A stretch of 5,136 nt of DNA, taken from positions 1 through 5,136 of the forward strand of contig DHTG01000004.1 in the NCBI GenBank assembly GCA_002411545.1. The letters run 5' to 3'. Under the pieces are notes generated by a model. The model was given only the letters and a program-made list of their open reading frames with translations. It did no database searches and was not told the origin of the DNA. This DNA is from Bacteroidales bacterium UBA5266 (GTDB taxonomy: Bacteria; Bacteroidota; Bacteroidia; Bacteroidales; WCHB1-69). Below are positions 1-5,136 of this stretch, one piece after another (the first letter of the stretch is position 1; each line of letters begins with the position of its first letter). The translations under genes and the position numbers were made by a program.

Positions 1-717
1 GGCGATATCTTTATCGGCAAACTCTCTTCCAACGACAAGCATCTATTACCGGCTTTGGCCGATGTATTATGCCAAATCGAAGGAGAATTTAAAGACTATA
101 TTCACTTTACAGAGGACAAGCTTCCTGCCATCGACAAAATCATTGCTACCGGAAGTAATAATTCCGCTCGGTATTTTAATTATTATTTTTCAAAATATCC
201 TTGCATTATCCGCAAACATTGCAACAGCCTTGCTCTGTTAGACGGTACGGAAAGCGAAATGGAACTAAAAGCACTCATAAACGACATGACCCTGTATTTC
301 GGCCTCGGTTGCCGAAGCGTTTCGAAATTATATGTACCTCCGGATTACGACTTTTGTACACTCTTTCGTATACTCGACGACTTTAAGTCCATTTACGAAA
401 GCCACCATACCTATTTAAACAACCTTGAATATCAAAAAACCATACATTTACTCAACAAAATACCTTTCTATGATGCGGGTATTATGCTATTTAAAGAACA
501 CACATCAGCAGCATCTTCCATCAGTGTGATACACTATGAGTTTTATAAAGACGCCGATAAACTGTGGGATGATTTAACCCAACATCAGGATGAAATCCAA
601 TGTCTACTGAGTAACCGTATCCAAGTGAACGACACCCTACGTTTAGGCCAATCACAATATCCCGAAGTGTGGGAATATGCCAATAATATCGACACTTTAT
701 CGTTCTTATTACTATAA
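1..717 (+). CDS. Acyl-CoA reductase (LuxC family), C-terminal part, cut by the window edge
   Basis: The frame is open from base 1, so the start lies outside the window; 238 codons are visible before TAA at 715-717. The protein fits the LuxC-type acyl-CoA reductases, relatives of aldehyde dehydrogenases that reduce an acyl thioester to an aldehyde with NADPH. Two signatures are seen. [11 protein letters not shown] at window codons 49-59 corresponds to the GS-containing nucleotide-binding loop of the aldehyde dehydrogenase fold. [14 protein letters not shown] contains Cys at codon 104, aligned with the catalytic cysteine of the GQxCxxxxRxxV motif in aldehyde dehydrogenases. Non-luminous Bacteroidota commonly carry such a gene; its physiological substrate is not evident from this window. 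A TTG at 55 could be mistaken for a start but lies inside the conserved domain. The gene ends 14 bases before lolD on the same strand, so the two are probably co-transcribed. Family assignment is firm; the cellular role is open. Confidence 0.88.
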   Translation, partial: GDIFIGKLSSNDKHLLPALADVLCQIEGEFKDYIHFTEDKLPAIDKIIATGSNNSARYFNYYFSKYPCIIRKHCNSLALLDGTESEMELKALINDMTLYFGLGCRSVSKLYVPPDYDFCTLFRILDDFKSIYESHHTYLNNLEYQKTIHLLNKIPFYDAGIMLFKEHTSAASSISVIHYEFYKDADKLWDDLTQHQDEIQCLLSNRIQVNDTLRLGQSQYPEVWEYANNIDTLSFLLL

Positions 718-731
718 ATATATTTCGATAC

Positions 732-1385
732 ATGATAAAAGTAACACAAATTAAAAAATCCTTTCATAATCTACAAGTACTAAAAGGCATAGATCTGGAA
801 ATACAAAAAGGAGAAATCGTTTGTTTGGTAGGAGCTTCGGGAGCCGGAAAATCTACTTTACTCCATATTATAGGCACCTTAGACAAACCCGACAGTGGGG
901 AAGTATGTATCAAAGGAGAAAATGTATTTCGACTTCCTGACAAAGAACTCTCACAATTTCGCAACCGCCACATTGGATTTGTGTTTCAATTTCATCACCT
1001 CCTGCCTGAATTTACGGCATTGGAAAACATTTATTTGCCTGCACTGATAGCCAAAGTGCCTCAGAAAAAAGCCATGGAACAAGCGCATGAATTATTGGAT
1101 TTGTTTAAATTAAGTAATCGTGCCGATCATAAACCTTCTCAACTCTCCGGAGGTGAACAACAACGCATTGCCGTTGCCCGCGCATTAATCAATAAACCCT
1201 CGGTAGTCCTTGCCGATGAACCTTCCGGCAACCTCGATTCGAAAAATGCTAAAGAACTACACGCCCTATTCTTAGAATTACGTGATACGTTGAATCAAAC
1301 CTTTGTGATTGTTACCCATAACGAAAGCTTTGCCGCCATGGCCGACCGTACCCTCCACATGGCCGACGGTGTGTTGATAAAATAA
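732..1385 (+). CDS. lolD: Lipoprotein-releasing ABC transporter ATP-binding protein LolD
   Basis: This is a complete 217-residue ABC ATPase with every motif in place: Walker [10 protein letters not shown] (34-42), Q-loop Gln86, signature LSGGEQQR (138-145), Walker B VVLADEP (158-164), D-loop SGNLD (165-169) and switch His196. The stretch after the Q-loop, [15 protein letters not shown] (85-99), is characteristic of LolD rather than of the related MacB or FtsE ATPases. In the known system LolD sits on the cytoplasmic face of the inner membrane and powers LolC/LolE, which extract lipoproteins and pass them to LolA for the outer membrane. The membrane partners are not in this window; in Bacteroidota they are often encoded elsewhere. 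ATG at 732 is the natural start, giving the normal family length with the first beta strand intact. There is no Shine-Dalgarno sequence, only an AT-rich leader, as usual for the phylum. The gene probably shares a transcript with the acyl-CoA reductase. Confidence 0.9.
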   Translation: MIKVTQIKKSFHNLQVLKGIDLEIQKGEIVCLVGASGAGKSTLLHIIGTLDKPDSGEVCIKGENVFRLPDKELSQFRNRHIGFVFQFHHLLPEFTALENIYLPALIAKVPQKKAMEQAHELLDLFKLSNRADHKPSQLSGGEQQRIAVARALINKPSVVLADEPSGNLDSKNAKELHALFLELRDTLNQTFVIVTHNESFAAMADRTLHMADGVLIK

Positions 1386-1393
1386 ATTAATAT

Positions 1394-1426
1394 GTAGGTT
1401 TTTATACGTTAAAACCCGCCCCTACT
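1394..1426. terminator. Possible bidirectional terminator between convergent genes
   Basis: The 36-base gap between the stop of lolD and the stop of the facing minus-strand gene holds GGTTTT (1397-1402) and AAAACC (1411-1416), separated by eight bases. An outer GTA/TAC pair could add to the stem across a bulge. The stem is weak and neither side has a long T tract, so the call rests mainly on its position between two convergent stops. Confidence 0.28.
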
Positions 1427-2084
1427 CTTTTATTTGCCATTTACCTTTAAATTCATATATCACTTTACCTGCCACAATTTCACTCGTATCATTAAGCACT
1501 GTTTTTTCAAATTCAATTTGATTGTTGTCGATCCATTCAGCATTTGAAGGCCACCATTCATCAATTTCAATTATTAGTTCAAATTCTTTTATAAATGAAG
1601 TATTTGTCAATCTATAAATAACAAATCCGTTTACAGTATATTCTGCAACTAAATCTACATTGTAAGAAACAAGTCGTGACTTATCAGGAGAAATTTTAAG
1701 CAATCCCGGAATAATGATTGTTTCACCTGAATTTTTGTTGATTAAACAATATGCATTCCCTTCGAAATATTGAATATGAACAATATATGAATTGATTTCT
1801 TTTATATAATCTCTAAATGAATACCTAATGACGCCATCATCGAATTCTTTATCAATAAAAATCACATCAGCATTGTTTTCTATTGTTAATATTAACTTAT
1901 CATTATTACGTTTAATAAGATGACTAAAGTTGGTTAATTGGTGTTTTTCAATCTTTTTGGCACATTCATAAGAATTATGAATATTATTACATAAACTGTC
2001 GAAATTGACAACTATTGGATCGTTTTCAAATCTTCCGGAATTTACAATCTTACATGTAGAACAACGAAAAAATAAACTTAACAA
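1422..2084 (-). CDS. Hypothetical protein with propeller-like repeats; N-terminal signal region probably frameshifted
   Basis: This is a 220-codon frame ending with TAG at 1422-1424. I do not recognise a named family. The C-terminal half reads like blades of a TolB/WD40-type beta propeller: a SPDKSRLVSYN segment (132-142), and WWPSNAEWIDNNQIEF (177-192) with the W-x-D-N pattern typical of blade turns. The only start in this frame near the front is a TTG at 2084, rare in Bacteroidota, and the product would begin LSLFFRCSTCK, like the tail of a lipoprotein signal peptide. Twenty-six bases upstream an ATG at 2110 begins MKRGVVFFRC and then hits a stop. One extra base in the six-base run at 2087-2092 would join the frames into Met-Lys-Arg, an 11-residue hydrophobic core and then the cysteines. 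I infer an exported, possibly lipid-anchored protein whose start is disrupted by a real or sequencing frameshift. Arg before the first Cys is unusual for a lipobox. Confidence 0.6.
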   Translation of the reverse strand: MLSLFFRCSTCKIVNSGRFENDPIVVNFDSLCNNIHNSYECAKKIEKHQLTNFSHLIKRNNDKLILTIENNADVIFIDKEFDDGVIRYSFRDYIKEINSYIVHIQYFEGNAYCLINKNSGETIIIPGLLKISPDKSRLVSYNVDLVAEYTVNGFVIYRLTNTSFIKEFELIIEIDEWWPSNAEWIDNNQIEFEKTVLNDTSEIVAGKVIYEFKGKWQIKE

Positions 2085-2092
2085 CGAAAAAA
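2060..2092 (-). repeat. 13-bp direct repeat with 20-bp offset at the 5' end of the propeller-like gene
   Basis: AACAACGAAAAAA occurs at 2060-2072 and again at 2080-2092 on the + strand. On the coding strand each copy can be read as Phe-Phe-Arg-Cys, but because the offset is 20 bases the two copies are read in different frames. The arrangement suggests a short local duplication, or slippage in the A/T runs, at the signal-peptide region, and it coincides with the apparent frameshift. Confidence 0.75.
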
Positions 2093-2269
2093 GACGACAC
2101 CTCTTTTCATGTATTTTTGATTAATAAATGAACCGTTTTTTTTAAAGGCAAAAAAACATTATTTTCAAAAAAACTTACTGTCAATGCCTGAAATAACTTG
2201 ATTGAAAAAGTAGAAAAAATGGCTGAAAACAATAAAAAAGTAAAAAGCACGCTTAAATATTGACATCAC

Positions 2270-3304
2270 TTATTGCTGCACAATACTATCCTGTGTTGTA
2301 TTGTTGTCGGTAACAATACTTCTTTTTAGAAAAAGTTCAGCGGTTTTAATATCATGTTCAATTCCGTTTAAGATAGCCAAAGCACCGGTAAGGGGCACAT
2401 TGTTAAACATTGCCTGATCCCAATTCATTAAACCTCTTTCGGTTTTAACATCTCCGGTATTAAGCAAGGAATTGATTTCAATAGCTAATCCCTTTTTTTC
2501 GTGAGTAGTAAGATAATTACAGATAGATGTTTGATAATTAATGATTTTATTTTTAAGTTCTTTACCTTTCTCCCATCCCATGCAATAATTGGTGATGTCA
2601 ATATCATCGCCATTTGATATTAAACGGTAGTTATTAAAAATTTCATCCGTATTATACTCACTTTCTGAATAGGAGATCAATAGGATTCTTATTTCTTGGA
2701 TATAATTTAACAAGTCGTTACGTAAATCTTCTATTTTTTTTATTTCTCCACATTCAATATCTTTATCTTTCATCATCCGGTCATAATCGGCAATGATTTC
2801 ATTAATTGCTTTTGTTGATTTAACTTGCTGATCACTAAGCACAACATAAGTATTTATGATATCAAAAGTAAAACGTAATGAATAAAGTATAATAAACATA
2901 GAACAATAAATGCCAATAAAAACCAAGGCTATTTTTTCCGACATACTTTTTTCCGATTTTTTTTTTACTCCAAACATATAAAGTGGTAAAGCAATAAAAG
3001 CAAATAAGAAAGCGCCTAAAAGAAGCAAAATATTTGCACCTGAAATATGAAGATTTTTGAATATCACTCCAAAAAAAATGTCGGTTAAAGCAATTAATCC
3101 GATAATATTGGTTGCCTTTTCCAGTGAAGACTCCGAATTGCGAATTCTTCTGATGAAGAAAACCGGTAAAAACAATACGGTGAAACATAAGGGACCAAAT
3201 AGTAATAATAAATTACTTCCAGGTAAATGCAAGAGTTTAAATAATGTTCCAATGGAAATTAAAAATAAGGAAATAAATCCGGTGATTTTAATGGTTGTTT
3301 TCAT
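2270..3304 (-). CDS. Membrane protein combining two GldL-like hairpins with a GldM-like helix and first periplasmic domain
   Basis: This is a 344-residue protein with about five membrane helices near 5-25, 31-51, 65-85, 91-112 and 124-146, followed by a soluble region of about 200 residues. Positive loops (IRRIR at 51-55, VKKKSEK at 113-119) place the C-terminal region in the periplasm. Each of the first two hairpins carries a GldL-type motif: GTLFKLLHLPG (19-29) and GVIFKNLHISG (79-89), matching the GALFKxxH of GldL with its Lys and His. The rest resembles the start of GldM: one helix after a charged stretch, a helical domain, then NTGDVK (282-287), Trp295, VPL (303-305) and DIKTAE (318-323), corresponding in order to NTGDVK, W, FPL and DVKTxxxE of GldM. 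GldL and GldM form the proton-driven motor of type IX secretion and gliding. The later GldM domains are absent, and no other gld or por gene is nearby. The ATG at 3304 begins directly before the first helix. Homology is inferred from remembered motifs, not from a search; function is unknown. Confidence 0.72.
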   Translation of the reverse strand: MKTTIKITGFISLFLISIGTLFKLLHLPGSNLLLLFGPLCFTVLFLPVFFIRRIRNSESSLEKATNIIGLIALTDIFFGVIFKNLHISGANILLLLGAFLFAFIALPLYMFGVKKKSEKSMSEKIALVFIGIYCSMFIILYSLRFTFDIINTYVVLSDQQVKSTKAINEIIADYDRMMKDKDIECGEIKKIEDLRNDLLNYIQEIRILLISYSESEYNTDEIFNNYRLISNGDDIDITNYCMGWEKGKELKNKIINYQTSICNYLTTHEKKGLAIEINSLLNTGDVKTERGLMNWDQAMFNNVPLTGALAILNGIEHDIKTAELFLKRSIVTDNNTTQDSIVQQ

Positions 3305-3390
3305 GATATTTTATATTTATGTGTTGATTTTATTTTTATTTTTTTAATGTTGTGTTTGCATTACAAAACCCACCTCTTTTTAAACACCCC

Positions 3391-3416
3391 ATTCAACTAT
3401 TCAAATAGAGTTGAAT
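3391..3416. other. Hairpin-forming inverted repeat in the 206-base gap upstream of the GldL/GldM-like gene
   Basis: ATTCAACT (3391-3398) and AGTTGAAT (3409-3416) are perfect inverted copies around a ten-base loop. Read on the minus strand it lies downstream of the transposase and would fall in the leader of the membrane-protein gene. There is no T tract after it on the minus strand, so it is not a typical terminator in the direction of the genes. It could be a leader structure, a transposase-related end, or chance in AT-rich DNA. The rest of the gap at 3305-3510 shows no convincing small gene. Confidence 0.4.
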
Positions 3417-3493
3417 TTTGAAAAACCATGTTTAATATTAATTTCTTGAAAACAACTCCTTTTCTTTTTAATCTTCATTTGTTATTTCCGTAG

Positions 3494-3501
3494 CAAAAGT
3501 A
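3494..3501 (-). promoter_or_regulatory. Candidate Bacteroidota -7 promoter element for the GldL/GldM-like gene
   Basis: On the minus strand 3501 to 3494 reads TACTTTTG, an exact match to the TAnnTTTG -7 element recognised by the Bacteroidota primary sigma factor. It faces the membrane-protein gene and would leave a leader of roughly 180 bases. A clear TTTG at about -33 is missing; only a TGTTTTTC tract lies near the expected spacing, inside the end of the transposase gene. With eight bases and four fixed positions of A/T type, a chance match in this AT-rich DNA is possible. Confidence 0.35.
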
Positions 3502-3510
3502 AACATTATT

Positions 3511-4215
3511 TTAATTGAAAAACATATCGTCATCCCATTGTTTAGGATTGTTGATTATATAATTTGAAATGTATTGATAAGATCGAAAATTGCGAATAAT
3601 GTGATCGTAAAAACGTGGTTGCCATTGGATATTATGAAATCCGTTTTTATTGCACCACCGTTTCACCGATGATTTATATTGTTGAATTATCACGGAAACG
3701 GAACCAGAAATGGGTTTGCCAAATGTGTTGGTTGATTGTAGGGACACGACATGTCGTGTCCTAAAATGTCGTGTCCGGAATTGTTGTGTCCTAAAATATT
3801 GTTTTCCCTCATGATTTTGTGAATTCACATGATTTTGTTCCCCTGCACAATTTTGTATATCCGTATGATTTTGATTATCCGCATGATTGGACACGACATG
3901 TCGTGTCCCTACGGGTGGTGTTTCATTATCCGAACAATCAACAGTTTGGTTTACATGTATTAATTCAATAATACCGTGTATATGATTTGGCATAATAATA
4001 TGTTGGTGTAAAATAACATTCGGGAAATGTTCCGGTATTTTTATCCAATATTCATTGGCAATGTCACCGATTGGGAATAAAACCATTTCGTTATTTTCAA
4101 TTTGCCCGAAATGACATTCCCTGTTTAAACAACAGATGGTAATAAAATACAATCCTTCGGAGGAATAATCATATCCATGTAAACGATAAGATCGTCTGTC
4201 ACGATTTTTTTTCAT
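3511..4215 (-). CDS. REP-associated tyrosine transposase (Y1, IS200-like) with a repeat-encoded insertion
   Basis: This is a 234-residue protein. The N-terminus RRSYRLHGYDYSSEGLYFIT (8-27) and the HUH motif MPNHIHG (75-81, His78 and His80) identify a Y1-type single-strand transposase of the RAYT group, as does the C-terminal YDHIIRNF...YIINNPKQW (203-227). Tyr219 of YIINNP is the likely nucleophile by comparison with IS200-family enzymes. Such proteins cut and join single-stranded DNA at palindromic REP-like hairpins and usually occur as single chromosomal genes without inverted terminal repeats. Family members are often about 170-200 residues; here roughly residues 88-168, between the HUH strand and the SVIIQQYKSSVKRW helix, are extra. 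That stretch is encoded almost wholly by repeats: a palindrome, five NHxxxQ units, three FRTxx units and a second palindrome. The frame stays open and all catalytic residues are present, so the enzyme may be active. ATG at 4215 precedes the usual MKKNRDRRSYR start. Fifty-seven bases separate it from the hydrolase gene upstream. Confidence 0.88.
   Translation of the reverse strand: MKKNRDRRSYRLHGYDYSSEGLYFITICCLNRECHFGQIENNEMVLFPIGDIANEYWIKIPEHFPNVILHQHIIMPNHIHGIIELIHVNQTVDCSDNETPPVGTRHVVSNHADNQNHTDIQNCAGEQNHVNSQNHEGKQYFRTQQFRTRHFRTRHVVSLQSTNTFGKPISGSVSVIIQQYKSSVKRWCNKNGFHNIQWQPRFYDHIIRNFRSYQYISNYIINNPKQWDDDMFFN
3738..3761. repeat. REP-like palindromic element, copy 1 (inside the transposase gene)
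   Basis: This 24-bp element consists of GTAG followed by a perfect 20-bp palindrome (3742-3761) centred on CATG. It is the exact reverse complement of the copy at 3889-3912. On the transposase strand it encodes TRHVVSLQ in frame. Its form resembles the GTAG-bounded palindromes scattered through other bacterial genomes near RAYT genes. Confidence 0.85.
3751..3795 (-). repeat. 15-bp tandem repeat, three units (FRTRH/FRTQQ)
   Basis: Three consecutive 15-bp units encode FRTQQ, FRTRH and FRTRH. On the + strand the core TGTCGTGTCC recurs at 3752, 3767 and, with one change, 3782. The core equals the right half of the palindrome, so the array appears to have grown by duplication of half of that element. 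The unit length is a multiple of three, which preserves the frame. Confidence 0.8.
3799..3888 (-). repeat. 18-bp tandem repeat, five units (NHxxxQ)
   Basis: Five head-to-tail 18-bp units encode NHADNQ, NHTDIQ, NCAGEQ, NHVNSQ and NHEGKQ. The AAT-CAT start and CAA end of each unit are nearly constant while the middle nine bases vary. The array fills the space between the second palindrome copy and the 15-bp array and keeps the transposase frame open. Confidence 0.85.
3889..3912. repeat. REP-like palindromic element, copy 2 (inside the transposase gene)
   Basis: This copy has the same 20-bp palindrome (3889-3908) followed by CTAC, an exact inverted copy of 3738-3761. It encodes VGTRHVVS in the transposase frame. 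With copy 1 it brackets the two tandem arrays, so the whole of 3738-3912 looks like a small inverted-repeat-bounded insertion. Confidence 0.85.
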
Positions 4216-4272
4216 AGTCTTTACATTTATAAGAATTAGATTTGTTTCTTTTCGTTAAATCTTCCTATGTGT

Positions 4273-5136
4273 TTAGTGCTTTTTTATGAATGAGATTATG
4301 TCTTTCGTCAGACCTTTCATCAAGGGTAATTCCGGTTTAGCATAGGTATCCATGTTTTCTTTTAGGTCACTGCTTGATTTCTTTAAGACATGATTCATAT
4401 TTTTTATAATGATACATTCGGCATCGGGTTTAGCGGCGGATAATAATTGAGCATCGTTAACGCTAACCTGAATGTCAGTAGTCCCTTGGATGATTAATAC
4501 GGGAATACTTAGTTTTTTTATTTCGACAGCAGGATCATATTTCAACCATGAAATCATATATGGCTGAACACTCGGGCGATACAAAGAATAAAGTTCCTTA
4601 CTGACAGAGGTAACTTGGATGCCGTTAAGCAGACTATCAAGGACACGGTCGGATTCTTCTTCCAATTTTGCCGGCAACTTGCCTTTCAATTGTTCCTGTA
4701 ATACCTTGTCGGCAGGTCGTCCAATGCCTGCAATGGAAATGAATTGATCAACAACCGTTTGTTGGGCGGCTACCATACCGATTAAAGAACCTTCGCTATG
4801 ACCTAAGATTATAATCTTTGAAAAGCGATTGTCTGATTTCAATAAGGAAATCCAAGCTTTAGCATCTTCGATATAGTTTTCAAAAATCAATTCTTTTTCA
4901 CTTTTCATGGCTTCTTTACTGGCGGCAATACCCCGTTTATCGTACCGTAAGGACGCAATACCCTTTTTAGCCAAGCATTCGGCTAATTGTTTATATGTAT
5001 CGGTTTTTAATCCGAACGTATTGTTTCCATCTCTATCGGTAGGACCCGAACCGGCAATGATAAGAACAACCGAACAAGTCGTTTCCCGGTTAGGGACCGT
5101 TAACGTTCCATATATATTGCCCGTTGCTGTTTGTAA
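4273..5136 (-). CDS. Alpha/beta hydrolase (serine esterase/peptidase-like), N-terminus beyond the window
   Basis: The frame is open to the right edge, giving 287 codons plus TAA at 4273-4275; a TTG at 4974 lies inside the fold and is not the start. Numbered from the edge, AGSGPTDRDGN (28-38) is the oxyanion-hole loop, YDKRG (65-69) is the conserved strand after the first helix, GHSEGS holds the nucleophile Ser114, Asp221 in GTTDIQV is the likely acid and His249 in MNHVL completes the triad. The opening LQTATGNIYGTLTVP is typical of secreted or periplasmic hydrolases of this group (serine aminopeptidase S33 / Hydrolase_4 type), so a signal peptide is expected just outside the window. The substrate cannot be told from the sequence. 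Downstream, the 57 bases before the transposase contain only a weak AGATTT/AAATCT inverted repeat (4238-4262). The hydrolase is intact as far as visible. Confidence 0.85.
   Translation of the reverse strand, partial: LQTATGNIYGTLTVPNRETTCSVVLIIAGSGPTDRDGNNTFGLKTDTYKQLAECLAKKGIASLRYDKRGIAASKEAMKSEKELIFENYIEDAKAWISLLKSDNRFSKIIILGHSEGSLIGMVAAQQTVVDQFISIAGIGRPADKVLQEQLKGKLPAKLEEESDRVLDSLLNGIQVTSVSKELYSLYRPSVQPYMISWLKYDPAVEIKKLSIPVLIIQGTTDIQVSVNDAQLLSAAKPDAECIIIKNMNHVLKKSSSDLKENMDTYAKPELPLMKGLTKDIISFIKKH

Noticed and set aside
2229..2262. AAGC/GCTT with a T-rich tract after the GldL/GldM-like gene, as a terminator
   Set aside because: The pairing is only three to four bases with a loop of two to four bases, too weak to call despite the favourable location.
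2111..2269. Possible small gene or RNA in the gap between the two minus-strand genes
   Set aside because: The stretch is strongly AT-rich with many A and T runs; no frame of note, stable structure or exact promoter motif was found.
3057..3347. Open + strand frame opposite the GldL/GldM-like gene
   Set aside because: It is the complement of a membrane-helix coding region and shows no recognisable protein features; the minus-strand frame has clear family motifs.
3738..3912. Repeats resembling a small CRISPR array
   Set aside because: The two palindromic copies are inverted relative to each other, the short arrays have no unique 30-base spacers, and everything lies in an open transposase frame.
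4238..4262. AGATTT/AAATCT inverted repeat between the hydrolase and transposase genes, as a terminator or element end
   Set aside because: A six-base AT-rich stem with a 13-base loop is expected by chance here, and no matching copy occurs on the other side of the transposase.

Overview
The window looks like chromosomal DNA of a Bacteroidota bacterium, probably a Bacteroidales or a relative. Four observations point there. The LuxC-type acyl-CoA reductase at the left edge has the Bacteroidota sequence style. One gene is built from GldL- and GldM-like parts, which belong to the type IX secretion and gliding motor found in this phylum. The genes lack clear Shine-Dalgarno sequences and sit behind AT-rich leaders. 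An exact TAnnTTTG element, the Bacteroidota -7 promoter motif, also occurs.

Left part (1-1385, + strand): the 3' portion of the acyl-CoA reductase gene is followed after 14 bases by lolD, the ATPase of the lipoprotein-releasing LolCDE transporter. These two look like ordinary, conserved, co-transcribed housekeeping genes. They converge on the minus-strand genes across a 36-base gap holding a weak stem-loop.

Middle and right part (1422-5136, all - strand) reads from right to left. It begins with an alpha/beta hydrolase cut by the window edge. Next is a REP-associated (Y1, IS200-like) transposase whose reading frame carries two copies of a 24-bp element with a perfect 20-bp palindrome, plus two short tandem repeat arrays between them. 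Then comes a five-helix membrane protein that appears to join two GldL-type hairpins to a GldM-type helix and first periplasmic domain. Last is a small, probably exported, propeller-like protein whose signal-peptide region seems frameshifted at a 20-bp duplication.

The two most notable items are the GldL/GldM-like hybrid (2270-3304) and the transposase that contains in-frame copies of what is probably its own kind of palindromic target (3738-3912). Nothing else suggests a multi-gene system: the minus-strand genes are separated by 57 to 206 bases and have no obvious shared function.
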